A stretch of 64,000 bases of DNA from DASSFG01 sp035547915 (GCA_035547915.1 DASZTS010000138.1:62001-126000); one strand, 5' to 3'. Positions 28,123-36,639 are shown, numbered from the stretch's first letter. Program-made: numbers and translations. Notes: a model not told the origin generated them from the letters alone.

Positions 28123-29261
28123 AACCGCGGCACCTCGACCGAACGAATCAGCTCTTCCAATAACTCGTCAACCCGGCGGCCCTCGACCTCCGCTTCGGGG
28201 GTGAGCACCACGCGATGCCGCAGGGCCGGTAAGGCGATTTGCACAACGTCGTCGGGCACGGCGTAATCACGGCCGGCAAACGCCGCGGACGTACGGGCTC
28301 CGTGCAGCAGCGCGATGCCGCCGCGCGGAGAAGATCCCAAATGAAATTGCGGCCACTGCCGTGTCAGCCGAACGAGCGTATTGATGTAGAAGATCAGCTT
28401 GTCGTCGACGTGTACCTGGCTGCAAGCCTCGGTGGTGGCCATAATCTCGTCGGGCCCCGTTACCGTCTCCAGTTCGGCCAACCGTGCATCGAAATCGATC
28501 TCTTGCCGATGCATCTTCAGGATGTCGGCTTCTTCCTCGGCCGACGGATATTCGACGCGGATCTTGAACAAAAACCGGTCGAGCTGGGCCTCGGGCAAAT
28601 TGTAGGTGCCTTCCGATTCGATCGGGTTTTGCGTGGCCATTACCAAAAAGGGGCGAGTGAGCTTGTGGCTCACGCGATCGACCGTGACTCGATATTCTTG
28701 CATGATCTCGAGCAGGGCCGCGTGCGTCTTGGCGGGCGAGCGGTTGATCTCGTCGGCCAGCAGCAACTGCGTGAACACCGGCCCCGGACGGAAGAGGAAC
28801 TCCTGACTCTTCATGTCGAAGATCGGCGAGCCCGTGATGTCGGAGGGCATCAGGTCGGCGGTAAACTGGATGCGGCCGAACGCACACCCCAGAATTCGCC
28901 CCAGCGCTCGCACAAAAAGTGTCTTGCCCAACCCCGGCACGCTTTCGATGAGCACGTGCCCATGCGAAAAGAGGGCGACCAGCGTGGATAGGACCAGCTC
29001 GTCTTGGCCGACATAGACCTTGCGCAGCTCGGCAGCGATTCGATTAAAGAGGCGTTCGGCGTTGACTATCGCGGCGGGCGCTGCCGTTGCGATAGCCGCA
29101 TCGCCGTTCTGGTTGCCCGCGCTGGCGCTGGATGGGTGAAGGGAGGCCGCGGCATTCGCGTCGGACGCCGAAGCTCTTGCAGCATCGATCGGATCGACGG
29201 TCGAGTCGGGGCCGAGAGTGGGACCGGACGACGCCGGCGGATCCAAAGGGCTTTCGTTCAT
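28119..29261 (-). CDS. MoxR-family AAA+ ATPase (copy 3)
   Basis: A 380-residue MoxR ATPase. It has an Ala/Asp-rich N-terminal extension of about 65 residues, absent from copies 1 and 2, then a standard core: Walker A SVPGLGKTLF, Walker B LLLADEINRSPAKTHAALLE, sensor segment MATQNPIESEGTYNLPEAQ, and a lid ending RHRVVLTPEAEVEGRRVDEL. SPAKTHAALLE and GLGKT mark it as a different MoxR subfamily from copies 1 and 2. It overlaps both neighbours (DUF4350 upstream, DUF58 downstream) by 4 bp. This gene order is a known MoxR module. Confidence 0.95.
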   Translation of the reverse strand: MNESPLDPPASSGPTLGPDSTVDPIDAARASASDANAAASLHPSSASAGNQNGDAAIATAAPAAIVNAERLFNRIAAELRKVYVGQDELVLSTLVALFSHGHVLIESVPGLGKTLFVRALGRILGCAFGRIQFTADLMPSDITGSPIFDMKSQEFLFRPGPVFTQLLLADEINRSPAKTHAALLEIMQEYRVTVDRVSHKLTRPFLVMATQNPIESEGTYNLPEAQLDRFLFKIRVEYPSAEEEADILKMHRQEIDFDARLAELETVTGPDEIMATTEACSQVHVDDKLIFYINTLVRLTRQWPQFHLGSSPRGGIALLHGARTSAAFAGRDYAVPDDVVQIALPALRHRVVLTPEAEVEGRRVDELLEELIRSVEVPRL

Positions 29262-30460
29262 TCGTGTGGCGAGGATCGAGAGGAGTCTTCTTTCGGCACA
29301 GGGGCTTGGCGCGGGCCCATCGCCGGGGGTGGAGCGGGGCGGCGATAACGTCCCGGTTCAAGCCGCACCGACTGCTGATAATGGGCGAGGCGATTCAAAG
29401 CGTGTGCTCGATCGCCCGTGCGTTGCAAAAGGGTCCCCAGAGCTGCGATGTGACGGCCGAAATCGGACAGTGGCGGGGCGGCCAACGGCCGCGGCCGTCC
29501 GAAGATCGGCAATCGACTGTAGCAAAAGATCAGCCCCAACGCACCCAGTTGCAGGAAAATGACGTTGAATGGCCAAACCGCCAGCACTTCGAGGCTGGTG
29601 CGGGGGCGTTCGCGCGGCTCGTCTTCCCAAACCGGCGGGCCGCCGCGGCCGCTTTCCAGAAAGACCACTTGCTGGGGTGGGCTGCCGATATCGTCGATCA
29701 GCCGGCCAGCGAGTTTGCGGTTCTCCCGGTTCACAAGCGGAACGTTCAGTACGAACGACCCGTTAAGTACCACCACCAGCCGGCCCCGGTTGACCATCGA
29801 TTGGCGACTGACGATCGCGTCGCCCTCCGACTCGACCAACACCTCCGCGTCGTCCGGTGGAACCAAACGTCCATTCAATTCGATCTCGACTTGTTTGGCG
29901 TCGATCTGGGAAACCCACTCGGCATCGCCGGAGAGCGTATCTACCCGCCGGTGATCGCGCTTGCCGTGCGAGACGAACCACTCGCAATCCTCCTCCTTGG
30001 GCATCTGCCCGCGGTCGGCCAGAAAGGCATTCTGATCGTTTGCGAGGCGGCGTCGTATTTCTGCTCGCTTGCCGGGCGGCGCCGAGTCCGTCACTCCTTG
30101 CCAGTAGTCGGGGGCGGCATCGTAATCGCGTCCGATGTAGATCAACGTGCGACTCCGCCCGTGCCGCCACCAGGCGTTGAACCATTGGCGCACCTCGGCC
30201 GATGGCGGCGCAAAGTCATCCGGCGCCCAGACGATGCAGTCGGCCTTTTCATATACGCGAGGCGAAAGGCGGGTTGCCGTCGTCACGCGGTGGCCGGCCG
30301 TCTCGAACATTCTCGCCAGCACGGCGGTGCCGTTGACGCTATCGCCGCCGGAAAGGCCCGCACGCCGACCATACGTTTTTTCAATTCCGTCGCCACAGCC
30401 GGAAAGCATGAGTAAGACGAGGGCAGACGCACACAGTATGGGCGATGTGATACGCTTCAT
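29258..30460 (-). CDS. DUF4350-like membrane lipoprotein
   Basis: A 400-residue protein with a lipoprotein signal (LMLSGCGD, Cys about residue 22). A DUF4350-type domain follows (GDSVNGTAVLARMFETAGH, then YEKADCIVWAPDDFAPP), a glutamine-amidotransferase-like fold that lacks an obvious catalytic Cys. A single membrane segment (about residue 315-335, FNVIFLQLGALGLIFCYSRL) precedes a basic cytoplasmic tail. DUF4350 proteins sit between DUF4129 and MoxR genes in many Actinobacteria and Planctomycetes. Both ends overlap neighbours by 4 bp. Confidence 0.88.
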   Translation of the reverse strand: MKRITSPILCASALVLLMLSGCGDGIEKTYGRRAGLSGGDSVNGTAVLARMFETAGHRVTTATRLSPRVYEKADCIVWAPDDFAPPSAEVRQWFNAWWRHGRSRTLIYIGRDYDAAPDYWQGVTDSAPPGKRAEIRRRLANDQNAFLADRGQMPKEEDCEWFVSHGKRDHRRVDTLSGDAEWVSQIDAKQVEIELNGRLVPPDDAEVLVESEGDAIVSRQSMVNRGRLVVVLNGSFVLNVPLVNRENRKLAGRLIDDIGSPPQQVVFLESGRGGPPVWEDEPRERPRTSLEVLAVWPFNVIFLQLGALGLIFCYSRLPIFGRPRPLAAPPLSDFGRHIAALGTLLQRTGDRAHALNRLAHYQQSVRLEPGRYRRPAPPPAMGPRQAPVPKEDSSRSSPHE

Positions 30461-31284
30461 GCCGGCGCCTGCTCCGCGATCAGCGAGTCGAACTGATGGA
30501 GCTGCTGCCAGACCGATTCGAACCGCGCGCGATCGAGGGAATGGCCGCCGAAAAACACGTCCTCGAAGGCCACCATCGAGCGTTCGATGATGGCTCGCAA
30601 CGGGGGGCGCCGCCGCAGGTCACGCAGGTATTGGCGGTTCGTCTTTCCTTTGGCCAAACGGATGACCTGGTGGCGATCCATCTCGACGAGTTGATGACTG
30701 AACAGATAGATGATCGCCTCGGCGAACTTCCCTTCCCCGTAGAGGCGGCGCGCCTCGGCCAGCAGGTCGATATCGCGGCGGCGGATACGAAAGGGGAGGG
30801 CTTCGATGCGGGCCGCGTCGTCTACCGCCGCTTGGCGAACGCTCGTCGAATCGCCGGTCGAGACCGCTTCTTCGCGATTCAGGTAGGCTCGGATGATCAA
30901 CCAGGTGACCGTGAGGAGGACGATTCCGAGAAAGGCGAAGAGCAGTACTTCCCAGAACGAAACTCCCCAAAGGCTGGGGCGTGGGACGCTCGGTCCATCG
31001 GGAATGTTCCAGGGGGTGCTGACGCGCACGGGTCGTAAGGCGTCTTCGCGATTGTCGTACCAGGGAAACCCTTCTCGGCCGAGTGCATCGCGCGCTCCCT
31101 CGACCGCATCCTGCTCACCCCAGGCCAGAGTTCCGGACGCCGCCGGCGGCAACATGTCTTCGGCAGGGGCGGCCTTTACGACGGTCAATACCGTCAACAA
31201 ACCCACCACAACGAGCGCGGCCGCAATGCGTCTGTGTCGCTGCACGATCAGGAGCAAAGCCGAATGTCGCATGAGTCGATCCAA
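30457..31284 (-). CDS. DUF4129-like membrane protein
   Basis: A 275-residue protein and the first gene of the minus-strand cluster. An N-terminal signal or anchor (AAALVVVGLLTVLTVVKA) and a central membrane helix (FWEVLLFAFLGIVLLTVTWL) flank a short loop. A cytoplasmic DUF4129 domain follows with LLAEARRLYGEGKFAEAIIYL and the HSLDRARFESVWQQLHQF tail. DUF4129 domains usually adjoin transglutaminase or MoxR modules. It overlaps the DUF4350 gene by 4 bp. The promoter should lie in the 169-bp gap to the response-regulator gene at 31454. Confidence 0.88.
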   Translation of the reverse strand: MDRLMRHSALLLIVQRHRRIAAALVVVGLLTVLTVVKAAPAEDMLPPAASGTLAWGEQDAVEGARDALGREGFPWYDNREDALRPVRVSTPWNIPDGPSVPRPSLWGVSFWEVLLFAFLGIVLLTVTWLIIRAYLNREEAVSTGDSTSVRQAAVDDAARIEALPFRIRRRDIDLLAEARRLYGEGKFAEAIIYLFSHQLVEMDRHQVIRLAKGKTNRQYLRDLRRRPPLRAIIERSMVAFEDVFFGGHSLDRARFESVWQQLHQFDSLIAEQAPA

Positions 31285-31453
31285 GCCGCGGCCGAATGCG
31301 CATCATACCACCTTTGGTGTCGCGGTGTTGTCGGTTGCCAAAATTCCGCCCGTGGTTTGGCAACGGGCGTTGCGCAGCCAACAGTGTGAAGGAATGCTGG
31401 CCAGGTCGCGACGTGCCGAAGGGAATGCGGTACCGCCCACCGCGGAGCGCTGG

Positions 31454-32089
31454 CTACACGAGTCCTTTTCGCACGGCCCAGACAGCGGCTTGCGTGCGAT
31501 CGGTGGCGTCGATTTTTCGAAGCAGGTGCTGCACGTGCTCTTTTACGGTCTCGATGCTGATCGATAGCGACCGGCCGATCTCCTTGTTGCTCAGGCCGAG
31601 CGCAAGATGCCGCAGAACTTGCGTCTCGCGCTGGGTGAGCGGAACCTCGACAACATCCTCTTGTTTCTGACGCGTGGCCATGGCTCCGGCGACGCGGCGC
31701 ATTTCGCCGAAGCTGGACGGTGCCTCACCCGTCGCCACGGCCCGGATCGCGCCGAGGAGTTGGTCGCGGCTCGACCCTTTTAGCAGGTAATCGCTCGCGC
31801 CCATCGCGTTCGCGCGGGCAATATAGGTCGGGTTGTCGTAGGTCGAAAGAATCACCACTCGGCATTGGGGGGTGGCTTGCCGCAACTCCTCGAGCGCCGT
31901 CAAACCGTCGCCGTCGTTCATCCGGATATCGAGCAGCACCACGTCCGGTTTCTTATCTTTGGTGACTTTAACCGCGTCGGAGCCGTTCGAAGCCATCCCT
32001 ACAACCTTCACATCGCTCCCCTCGAACAGGCTAGCGATGCCCGTACGGACAACCTCGTGATCGTCCACTACCACGACTTTGACTGACAT
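31454..32089 (-). CDS. LuxR/NarL-type response regulator
   Basis: A 211-residue two-component response regulator. The receiver has the acidic pocket DDHE (residues 9-12), phospho-acceptor D54 in LLDIRMNDGDG, the conserved Thr/Ser region ILSTYD and Lys in YLLKGSS. A LuxR-type helix-turn-helix occupies about 148-205 (LTQRETQVLRHLALGLSNKEIG). It binds DNA when phosphorylated. No histidine kinase lies nearby. ATG 32089 starts the receiver at once; a 19-residue upstream extension lies partly in a repeat and is rejected. It is divergent from the NtrC-type gene across two palindromic repeats. Confidence 0.92.
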   Translation of the reverse strand: MSVKVVVVDDHEVVRTGIASLFEGSDVKVVGMASNGSDAVKVTKDKKPDVVLLDIRMNDGDGLTALEELRQATPQCRVVILSTYDNPTYIARANAMGASDYLLKGSSRDQLLGAIRAVATGEAPSSFGEMRRVAGAMATRQKQEDVVEVPLTQRETQVLRHLALGLSNKEIGRSLSISIETVKEHVQHLLRKIDATDRTQAAVWAVRKGLV

Positions 32090-32111
32090 ATAAACCCCCA
32101 ACGGGTCAGTA

Positions 32112-32220
32112 TTTAGAGCAACCGACAAAACCGGATCTCGCTCCACAAAAATCGGCGCTTCACCGCCGATTTTTCGCCCACAGGCGCTCCGGCTTCCGGG
32201 TTTTGTCAGCCGCTCTTAGA
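32112..32220. repeat. Dispersed nested palindrome, copy A
   Basis: About 108 bp. Outer arms TTAGAGC...GACAAAACCGGA and TTCCGGGTTTTGTC...GCTCTTA pair with each other. Inside is an exact 10-bp hairpin, AAAATCGGCG/CGCCGATTTT, around CTTCAC. The A- and T-tracts make the inner hairpin look like a bidirectional intrinsic terminator. No coding potential. Confidence 0.88.
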
Positions 32221-32258
32221 GTTACAGTTGCCGGTCTGCCACGCATTTCAAGGAACCA

Positions 32259-32365
32259 TTTAGAGCAACCGACAAAACCGGATCGAGCTTCGAAAAATCG
32301 GCGTTTCACCGCCGATTTTTCACCCACGGCGCTCCGGCTTCCAGGTTTTGTCAGCCGCTCTTATA
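32259..32365. repeat. Dispersed nested palindrome, copy B
   Basis: Direct tandem partner of copy A at a period of 147 bp, in the divergent gap between the two response-regulator genes. It has the same outer arms and the inner AAAATCGGCG/CGCCGATTTT hairpin, with GTTTCAC as its loop. A few substitutions separate it from copy A. Confidence 0.88.
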
Positions 32366-32525
32366 AGGATAGCCGCTCCCCGCAGGTGGAGCAATCGGCA
32401 CCGTCGGAGGGATACAACCCCGCGAATCGTTGACCGACCGGCAGATGTAACCTAAATACCCCTGGGAAATGAACGCTTGCCGTCGTTGGCGACGTTGCGC
32501 CTGCCAGCCGACTTGTCTGATTGTA

Positions 32526-33911
32526 ATGAAAAGGCACTCGATTCTACTCGTCGACGACGACCGGCACTTGCTCGAGTCGATGGCTGACTGGCTACGCCAG
32601 CAGGGATATCAGGTCGATACGGCCAACAGCTACGCCTCGTCGATAACGGCGATCGATCGCAAACCCTACGACCTGGTGCTCGCCGACGTCCGATTGGGAG
32701 ACGGCGACGGATTCGACGTACTCGAGCATTGCCGACGCCAGCGGCCACAGTCGATCGTGATCTTGATCACGGGCTACGGCACGGTCGAAACGGCCATCGA
32801 AGCGATCCGGGCCGGCGCGTTCGACTTACTCACCAAGCCGCTGATCGACGAAGAGCTGCACGTGTCGATCGAGCGTGCGTTCAGTCAGCGCCAGGTGATC
32901 GAGGAGAACAAGCAGCTCAAGGCCCAACTCGACCGGCGCTTGGGCTCGGCGAATATCGTGGGCCAGGACCCGCGGATGCGCAAGGTGTTCGAGATTGTCG
33001 ACAGCATTGCCGACACGCGAGCCACCGTGTTGATCACGGGCGAAAGCGGCACGGGCAAATCGCTCATCGCCCGTGCGGTTCACCGCCAGAGCGCCCGCCG
33101 CGATCGCCCTTTCGTCGAAGTCGCTTGCGGCGCGTTGCCCGAGACGCTGTTGGAGAGCGAGCTGTTTGGCCACGTAGCCGGTTCGTTCACCGGGGCCAAT
33201 TACGACAAAGTCGGCAAGTTCATGCAGGCGGACGAGGGGACGATTTTCCTGGATGAAATCGGCACCGCGACGCCGAGTTTGCAAGTCAAGCTGCTGCGTG
33301 TGCTGCAAGAGTTCGAGTTCGAGCAGGTTGGTGGAACCAAAACCTTCAAGGTCGACTCGCGCGTGATCTTGGCGACCAACGAGAAACTCGAAGAGCTCGT
33401 CGAGCAGGGAAGGTTCCGCCAAGATCTCTATTACCGTGTAAACGTTATCAATATCGAACTGCCCAGCCTGCGCGACCGCGTTTCGGACGTGCCCATGTTG
33501 GCGCAGCATTTTCTCGAGCGCGTGTGCGAACAAAGTGGCAAGAACGTGCGAGGCTTCTCCGACGATGCAATGTCGGCCATGGAGCGATATCGCTGGCCGG
33601 GCAATGTCCGCGAACTACAAAACGTCGTCGAACGCGCCGTCCTGCTCGGCAAAGCGGAGTTGATCGGTCTGGGCGACCTGCCGACCGCTCTGCTGGCTTC
33701 ACGCGGCATCAATCTCGAACCGGTCGGCAGTCGCACGTTAAAGCAGGCCCTGAGCAACCCAGAACGTCAAATCATTCTGGAAGTACTCGAGAGCAATCAC
33801 TGGAATCGCAACGCCACGGCCGACGCCTTGGGCATCAATCGCACGACGCTGTATAAGAAGATGAAGCGTCTCGGCCTGGAAGATCTCGAGCCGCATCGCG
33901 CAGCCACGTAA
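32526..33911 (+). CDS. NtrC-type sigma-54-dependent response regulator
   Basis: This 461-residue regulator has a receiver (D10, D11, phospho-acceptor D54, K104), an AAA+ sigma-54 activation domain and a Fis-type helix-turn-helix. Walker A is GESGTGKS (172-179), Walker B TIFLDE, and the C-terminal HTH has NATADALGINRTTLYKKMKR. The sigma-54 contact loop reads GSFTGA (219-224) in place of the usual GAFTGA. It would drive RpoN promoters on phosphorylation. No kinase lies beside it, so it is an orphan here. ATG 32526 starts the receiver directly; an upstream ATG at 32469 adds an unrelated Cys-rich leader. Confidence 0.94.
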   Translation: MKRHSILLVDDDRHLLESMADWLRQQGYQVDTANSYASSITAIDRKPYDLVLADVRLGDGDGFDVLEHCRRQRPQSIVILITGYGTVETAIEAIRAGAFDLLTKPLIDEELHVSIERAFSQRQVIEENKQLKAQLDRRLGSANIVGQDPRMRKVFEIVDSIADTRATVLITGESGTGKSLIARAVHRQSARRDRPFVEVACGALPETLLESELFGHVAGSFTGANYDKVGKFMQADEGTIFLDEIGTATPSLQVKLLRVLQEFEFEQVGGTKTFKVDSRVILATNEKLEELVEQGRFRQDLYYRVNVINIELPSLRDRVSDVPMLAQHFLERVCEQSGKNVRGFSDDAMSAMERYRWPGNVRELQNVVERAVLLGKAELIGLGDLPTALLASRGINLEPVGSRTLKQALSNPERQIILEVLESNHWNRNATADALGINRTTLYKKMKRLGLEDLEPHRAAT

Positions 33912-34259
33912 ACGGGACCGAGGCTCTGGCGGCGTCGACGCTTCCCTTGGGCACGTTCGGTTGCGCCTTTGTCGCGATGGGATCGATCGTCTGCTTAACC
34001 AATGCCATACCGCGCGGTACCGACGGCAATGCTTTCGCGCCGTCAACTTGACGCCCATCGGAAAGCGACCTATCCATTTTATTGGTGGCAGAGCATGTCA
34101 AGTCTTTCGAAAACCATACGCGGGTCCATGGACTTCGCGGTACCGGTTCTCCGAACGCACGAAGAGCTTCGGTGTCTGAAAACGGGTGTTGCGGCCTGGT
34201 GGATTCCGCGCGCCCAACGGTTTTCGGACGGGCTCTGAAATCGACCAAGGTGGGATGGC
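33912..34259. other. Gap without a convincing gene
   Basis: 348 bp between the NtrC-type gene and a small membrane-protein gene. Open frames here overlap real genes or have no family features. I see no RNA gene, repeat copy or clear terminator. Confidence 0.5.
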
Positions 34260-34577
34260 ATGGCGGAACGAACCAAAAGCGCTGAAATGAGCGCCCTCAT
34301 CCGGCTCGATCTCGATTGGCAACGACGCCGGGAGGCGTTCCTCGATTGGGGGCGCGAGCCGAGACTACCCACGTTTGCCGACGTGGTCGTGACATCGCTC
34401 TTTTTCCTCTTCATCTGGGGTGCCGCCGTGTCGCTCGGCCGCATCGAGTGGATGGCGGGAGCGGCCACCATTGCGGTCTCTGCGCTCTTCTCATTCCGGG
34501 CCCGCGCCTTCGACGAAGCCTATGCCACGTATCTCGCCAATCGGAGCCACCTGGCGCACCTCTGGGCGGCCAGTTGA
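34260..34577 (+). CDS. Small membrane protein, unknown
   Basis: A 105-residue protein, not recognised. A polar N-terminus (residues 1-40) leads into two adjacent hydrophobic segments (VVVTSLFFLFIWGAAVSLG and WMAGAATIAVSALFSF) and a short C-terminal tail. The ATG at 34260 follows AAGGTGGG, a plausible ribosome-binding site. A second ATG five bases upstream is out of frame. Codon use fits the neighbours, but with no homology signal it could be spurious. Confidence 0.6.
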   Translation: MAERTKSAEMSALIRLDLDWQRRREAFLDWGREPRLPTFADVVVTSLFFLFIWGAAVSLGRIEWMAGAATIAVSALFSFRARAFDEAYATYLANRSHLAHLWAAS

Positions 34578-34715
34578 TCGGCGGCCGGCAACGCTCCCTC
34601 TGCCGCGCTCAGAGCCTTAGCGGCCTTCTTTGACCGCGGCGTCTGCTTTCTCCCTTTGCGCACTGGTGAACATCCGGCGACGTAACCCCATAAGTTACCG
34701 GAGGATACGGAAACG

Positions 34716-34756
34716 TGTACAAACGTGCTTGACTATGTACACAAGTATATTACACT
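34716..34756 (+). promoter_or_regulatory. Candidate lexA promoter with two operator-like TGTACA boxes
   Basis: TTGACT (34729-34734) and TACACT (34751-34756) are 16 bp apart and resemble -35 and -10 boxes. Two exact TGTACA palindromes (34716-34721 and 34736-34741) lie 20 bp apart, one upstream of the -35 and one inside the spacer. That arrangement suits autorepression by LexA. The site is AT-rich against GC-rich surroundings and about 130 bp upstream of the lexA start. Confidence 0.5.
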
Positions 34757-34886
34757 TACCCTTGCTTTCACCTGATCGCCGACCCCCGCATCTGTTTCGG
34801 GACCGAGGCTACCGGATCGCGTCGTTCCGTCCATTCGCCGATGCCGCTGGCTACCGAATCTATCTGGAAAATAGGAGTTCCACAGC

Positions 34887-35489
34887 GTGACTTACACGGA
34901 CCATCTGACGTCGCGTCAAAAGGAGGTGTACGAGTTCATTCGTGAAAAAATCCGCAACCGCGGCTATGGGCCGACGGTGCGGGAGATTGGCTCGCACTTC
35001 GAGATCAGTTCGCCCAACGGCGTGATGTGTCACCTCAAGGCGCTGGAGAAGAAGGGACTCATCGTCCGCGAGCCGAATATGTCGCGGGCCATCATGCTCA
35101 CCACCGAGCACGCCAGCAACCGCGGATTGCCGCTGGCCGGACAGATCGCTGCTGGCGTGCTGCACGAGGCGATCGAGCAGAACGAGCGGATCGATTTCGG
35201 CGATATGTTCAGCGACGACTCGATGTTCGTGCTCAAGGTCAAGGGCGATTCGATGATCGAGGATCAGATCGCCGACGGAGACTTCGTGGTCGTCAAGCGC
35301 CAGCCTACCGCCCAACGCGGGCAAACCGTCGTCGCCCTGACCAGCGACAACGAAGCGACGCTCAAGCGCTGGTATCCGGAAGGGAAGCGGATTCGTCTAC
35401 AGCCGGCCAATTCGTCGATGAAACCGATTTACGTCAACGACGCCCGCGTCCTCGGGATCGTAGTCGGAGTCGTGCGGCAGTTGAATTAG
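34887..35489 (+). CDS. lexA: LexA repressor
   Basis: A 200-residue LexA, the SOS-response repressor that self-cleaves when bound to RecA filaments. The N-terminal winged helix (residues 1-65) carries LTSRQKEVYEFIREKI and the recognition region around SSPNGVMCHLKAL. The cleavage site is A84-G85 in LPLAGQIAAG; the catalytic Ser is S122 (GDSM) and the Lys is K160 (EATLKRW). All are present. The start is a GTG preceded by AGGAG at 11 bp. It is monocistronic upstream and followed by the cupin gene at 90 bp. Confidence 0.96.
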   Translation: MTYTDHLTSRQKEVYEFIREKIRNRGYGPTVREIGSHFEISSPNGVMCHLKALEKKGLIVREPNMSRAIMLTTEHASNRGLPLAGQIAAGVLHEAIEQNERIDFGDMFSDDSMFVLKVKGDSMIEDQIADGDFVVVKRQPTAQRGQTVVALTSDNEATLKRWYPEGKRIRLQPANSSMKPIYVNDARVLGIVVGVVRQLN

Positions 35490-35578
35490 CATCGGCGCGT
35501 ATCGCCGGCTGGAACGGGAACGTGCCGGCAGTATGGGCAGGTCGGGGACTCTGGGGCCAGTGTCGCGGCGGTTTAGAC

Positions 35579-35929
35579 ATGTCGGCAAAGTGGGAACTTG
35601 TTGACTTCGATGACGTGCCCGGTGTCGCCTGTCCTTGCGGCACGGCGCGGCGGGCTTTCGCGGACGTGGCCGATTTTCCAGCGACCGTCCATCGCACGGA
35701 GATCTCGGCCGACGCGCAGACGCACTACCATCTGCGGCTCACCGAGACTTATTATTTCTTGGAGTGCGAGCCTGGGGCGGCGATGGAACTCGATGGTCTG
35801 AGCGTGAGCGTGCGGCCGGGTATGGCTGTCGTTATCCGGCCCGGTGTTCGACACCGCGCGGTCGGCCGCATGCAGGTGCTCATCTTCGTCTTGCCAAAAT
35901 TCGATCCGGAAGATGAATGGTTTGATTGA
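35579..35929 (+). CDS. Cupin-domain protein
   Basis: This 116-residue single-domain cupin has motif 1 as HYHLRLTETYYFLECEPG (residues about 43-60; HxH...E present) and motif 2 as VIRPGVRHRAVG (residues 82-93). It is a small beta-barrel probably binding a metal ion; the ligand or substrate is unknown. ATG 35579 lies 89 bp after lexA on the same strand. A much longer open frame upstream covers lexA in another frame and is not real. Confidence 0.85.
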   Translation: MSAKWELVDFDDVPGVACPCGTARRAFADVADFPATVHRTEISADAQTHYHLRLTETYYFLECEPGAAMELDGLSVSVRPGMAVVIRPGVRHRAVGRMQVLIFVLPKFDPEDEWFD

Positions 35930-35953
35930 TTCGCCTCCCCGGTGGGAAAATCC

Positions 35954-36523
35954 GTGAGCGAACCGATCGCTCTGACCGCGGCGGGCCTGCGCATCGAGTT
36001 CTGGCGCAGCGCGGATCGTTACCGGCATGAAGTCGTTGCGCGTGGCGACGGGCCGGATCATCGTTTGCTCGCGTCGATTGAGGGTTCGGCCGAGGAAGAG
36101 TGGCCCGCCAGTCCACCCCTGCAAGAGCTTCACGTCGAACAACGCGGCGCCGGCAAGTGGGTGGCTCTTCTCGTCGGGCGCGCTGGGCGTAGTCATTGGT
36201 CGCTCAGCGTCGAAGGAGCCGAGAGCGAGCCGACACTTTTGTTCGACGTGGCCTGTCGATCGGCGGGCGCGGGTGACGAATTGACGAGCCGCTACCGCCT
36301 GGCTGAGGGCGGTATGCTGTCGTCGAACGACGGGCTGATTGCGTTGCCGTCCTGCCATCGATTGGAGGTTGTCGAGGGAGTCGTGCATCGCACGGGGGCC
36401 GATTCTTCGTTCGACATCCGTCCGCTACGTGAACGCTCGGGCGGTGGCCGGGTTCAAACCTTCCGCTGGCGGTACCGGATTGGCCCACTGACGGATCTTG
36501 AATCGGAGTTGGAGCGGGCCTAG
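35954..36523 (+). CDS. Hypothetical protein
   Basis: A 189-residue protein I do not recognise. It shows no signal peptide, membrane segment or known motif. Beta-strand-like alternation runs through most of its length (for example VALLVGRAGRSHWSLSVEG). The middle and C-terminal parts are charged. It starts with GTG 35954 behind GGTGGG; an in-frame GTG at 35942 would add four residues. It lies 24 bp after the cupin gene, so the two may be co-transcribed. The opposite strand has no better frame. Confidence 0.7.
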   Translation: MSEPIALTAAGLRIEFWRSADRYRHEVVARGDGPDHRLLASIEGSAEEEWPASPPLQELHVEQRGAGKWVALLVGRAGRSHWSLSVEGAESEPTLLFDVACRSAGAGDELTSRYRLAEGGMLSSNDGLIALPSCHRLEVVEGVVHRTGADSSFDIRPLRERSGGGRVQTFRWRYRIGPLTDLESELERA

Positions 36524-36639
36524 GGTGGCCGGCGGTCGCCGGGGAATCATGTAGCGGTACGCATTCCAACGGTGGGCCGGGCTATTTACAATCGGGGCGT
36601 TTGGGACGGCCTTTGTTTGGCAGGCAGACGTTCGCAACG

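Noticed and set aside
32112..32365. Repeats A and B as a CRISPR array
   Set aside because: Only two ~107-bp units that are themselves palindromic, a 40-bp spacer, and no cas genes.
33835..34248. 137-codon minus-strand frame after the NtrC-type gene
   Set aside because: It overlaps the helix-turn-helix coding end of the NtrC-type gene and has no domain or good ribosome-binding site.
35027..35929. 300-codon frame running through lexA into the cupin gene
   Set aside because: The first part is an out-of-frame reading of lexA; only the last 117 codons are the cupin gene.
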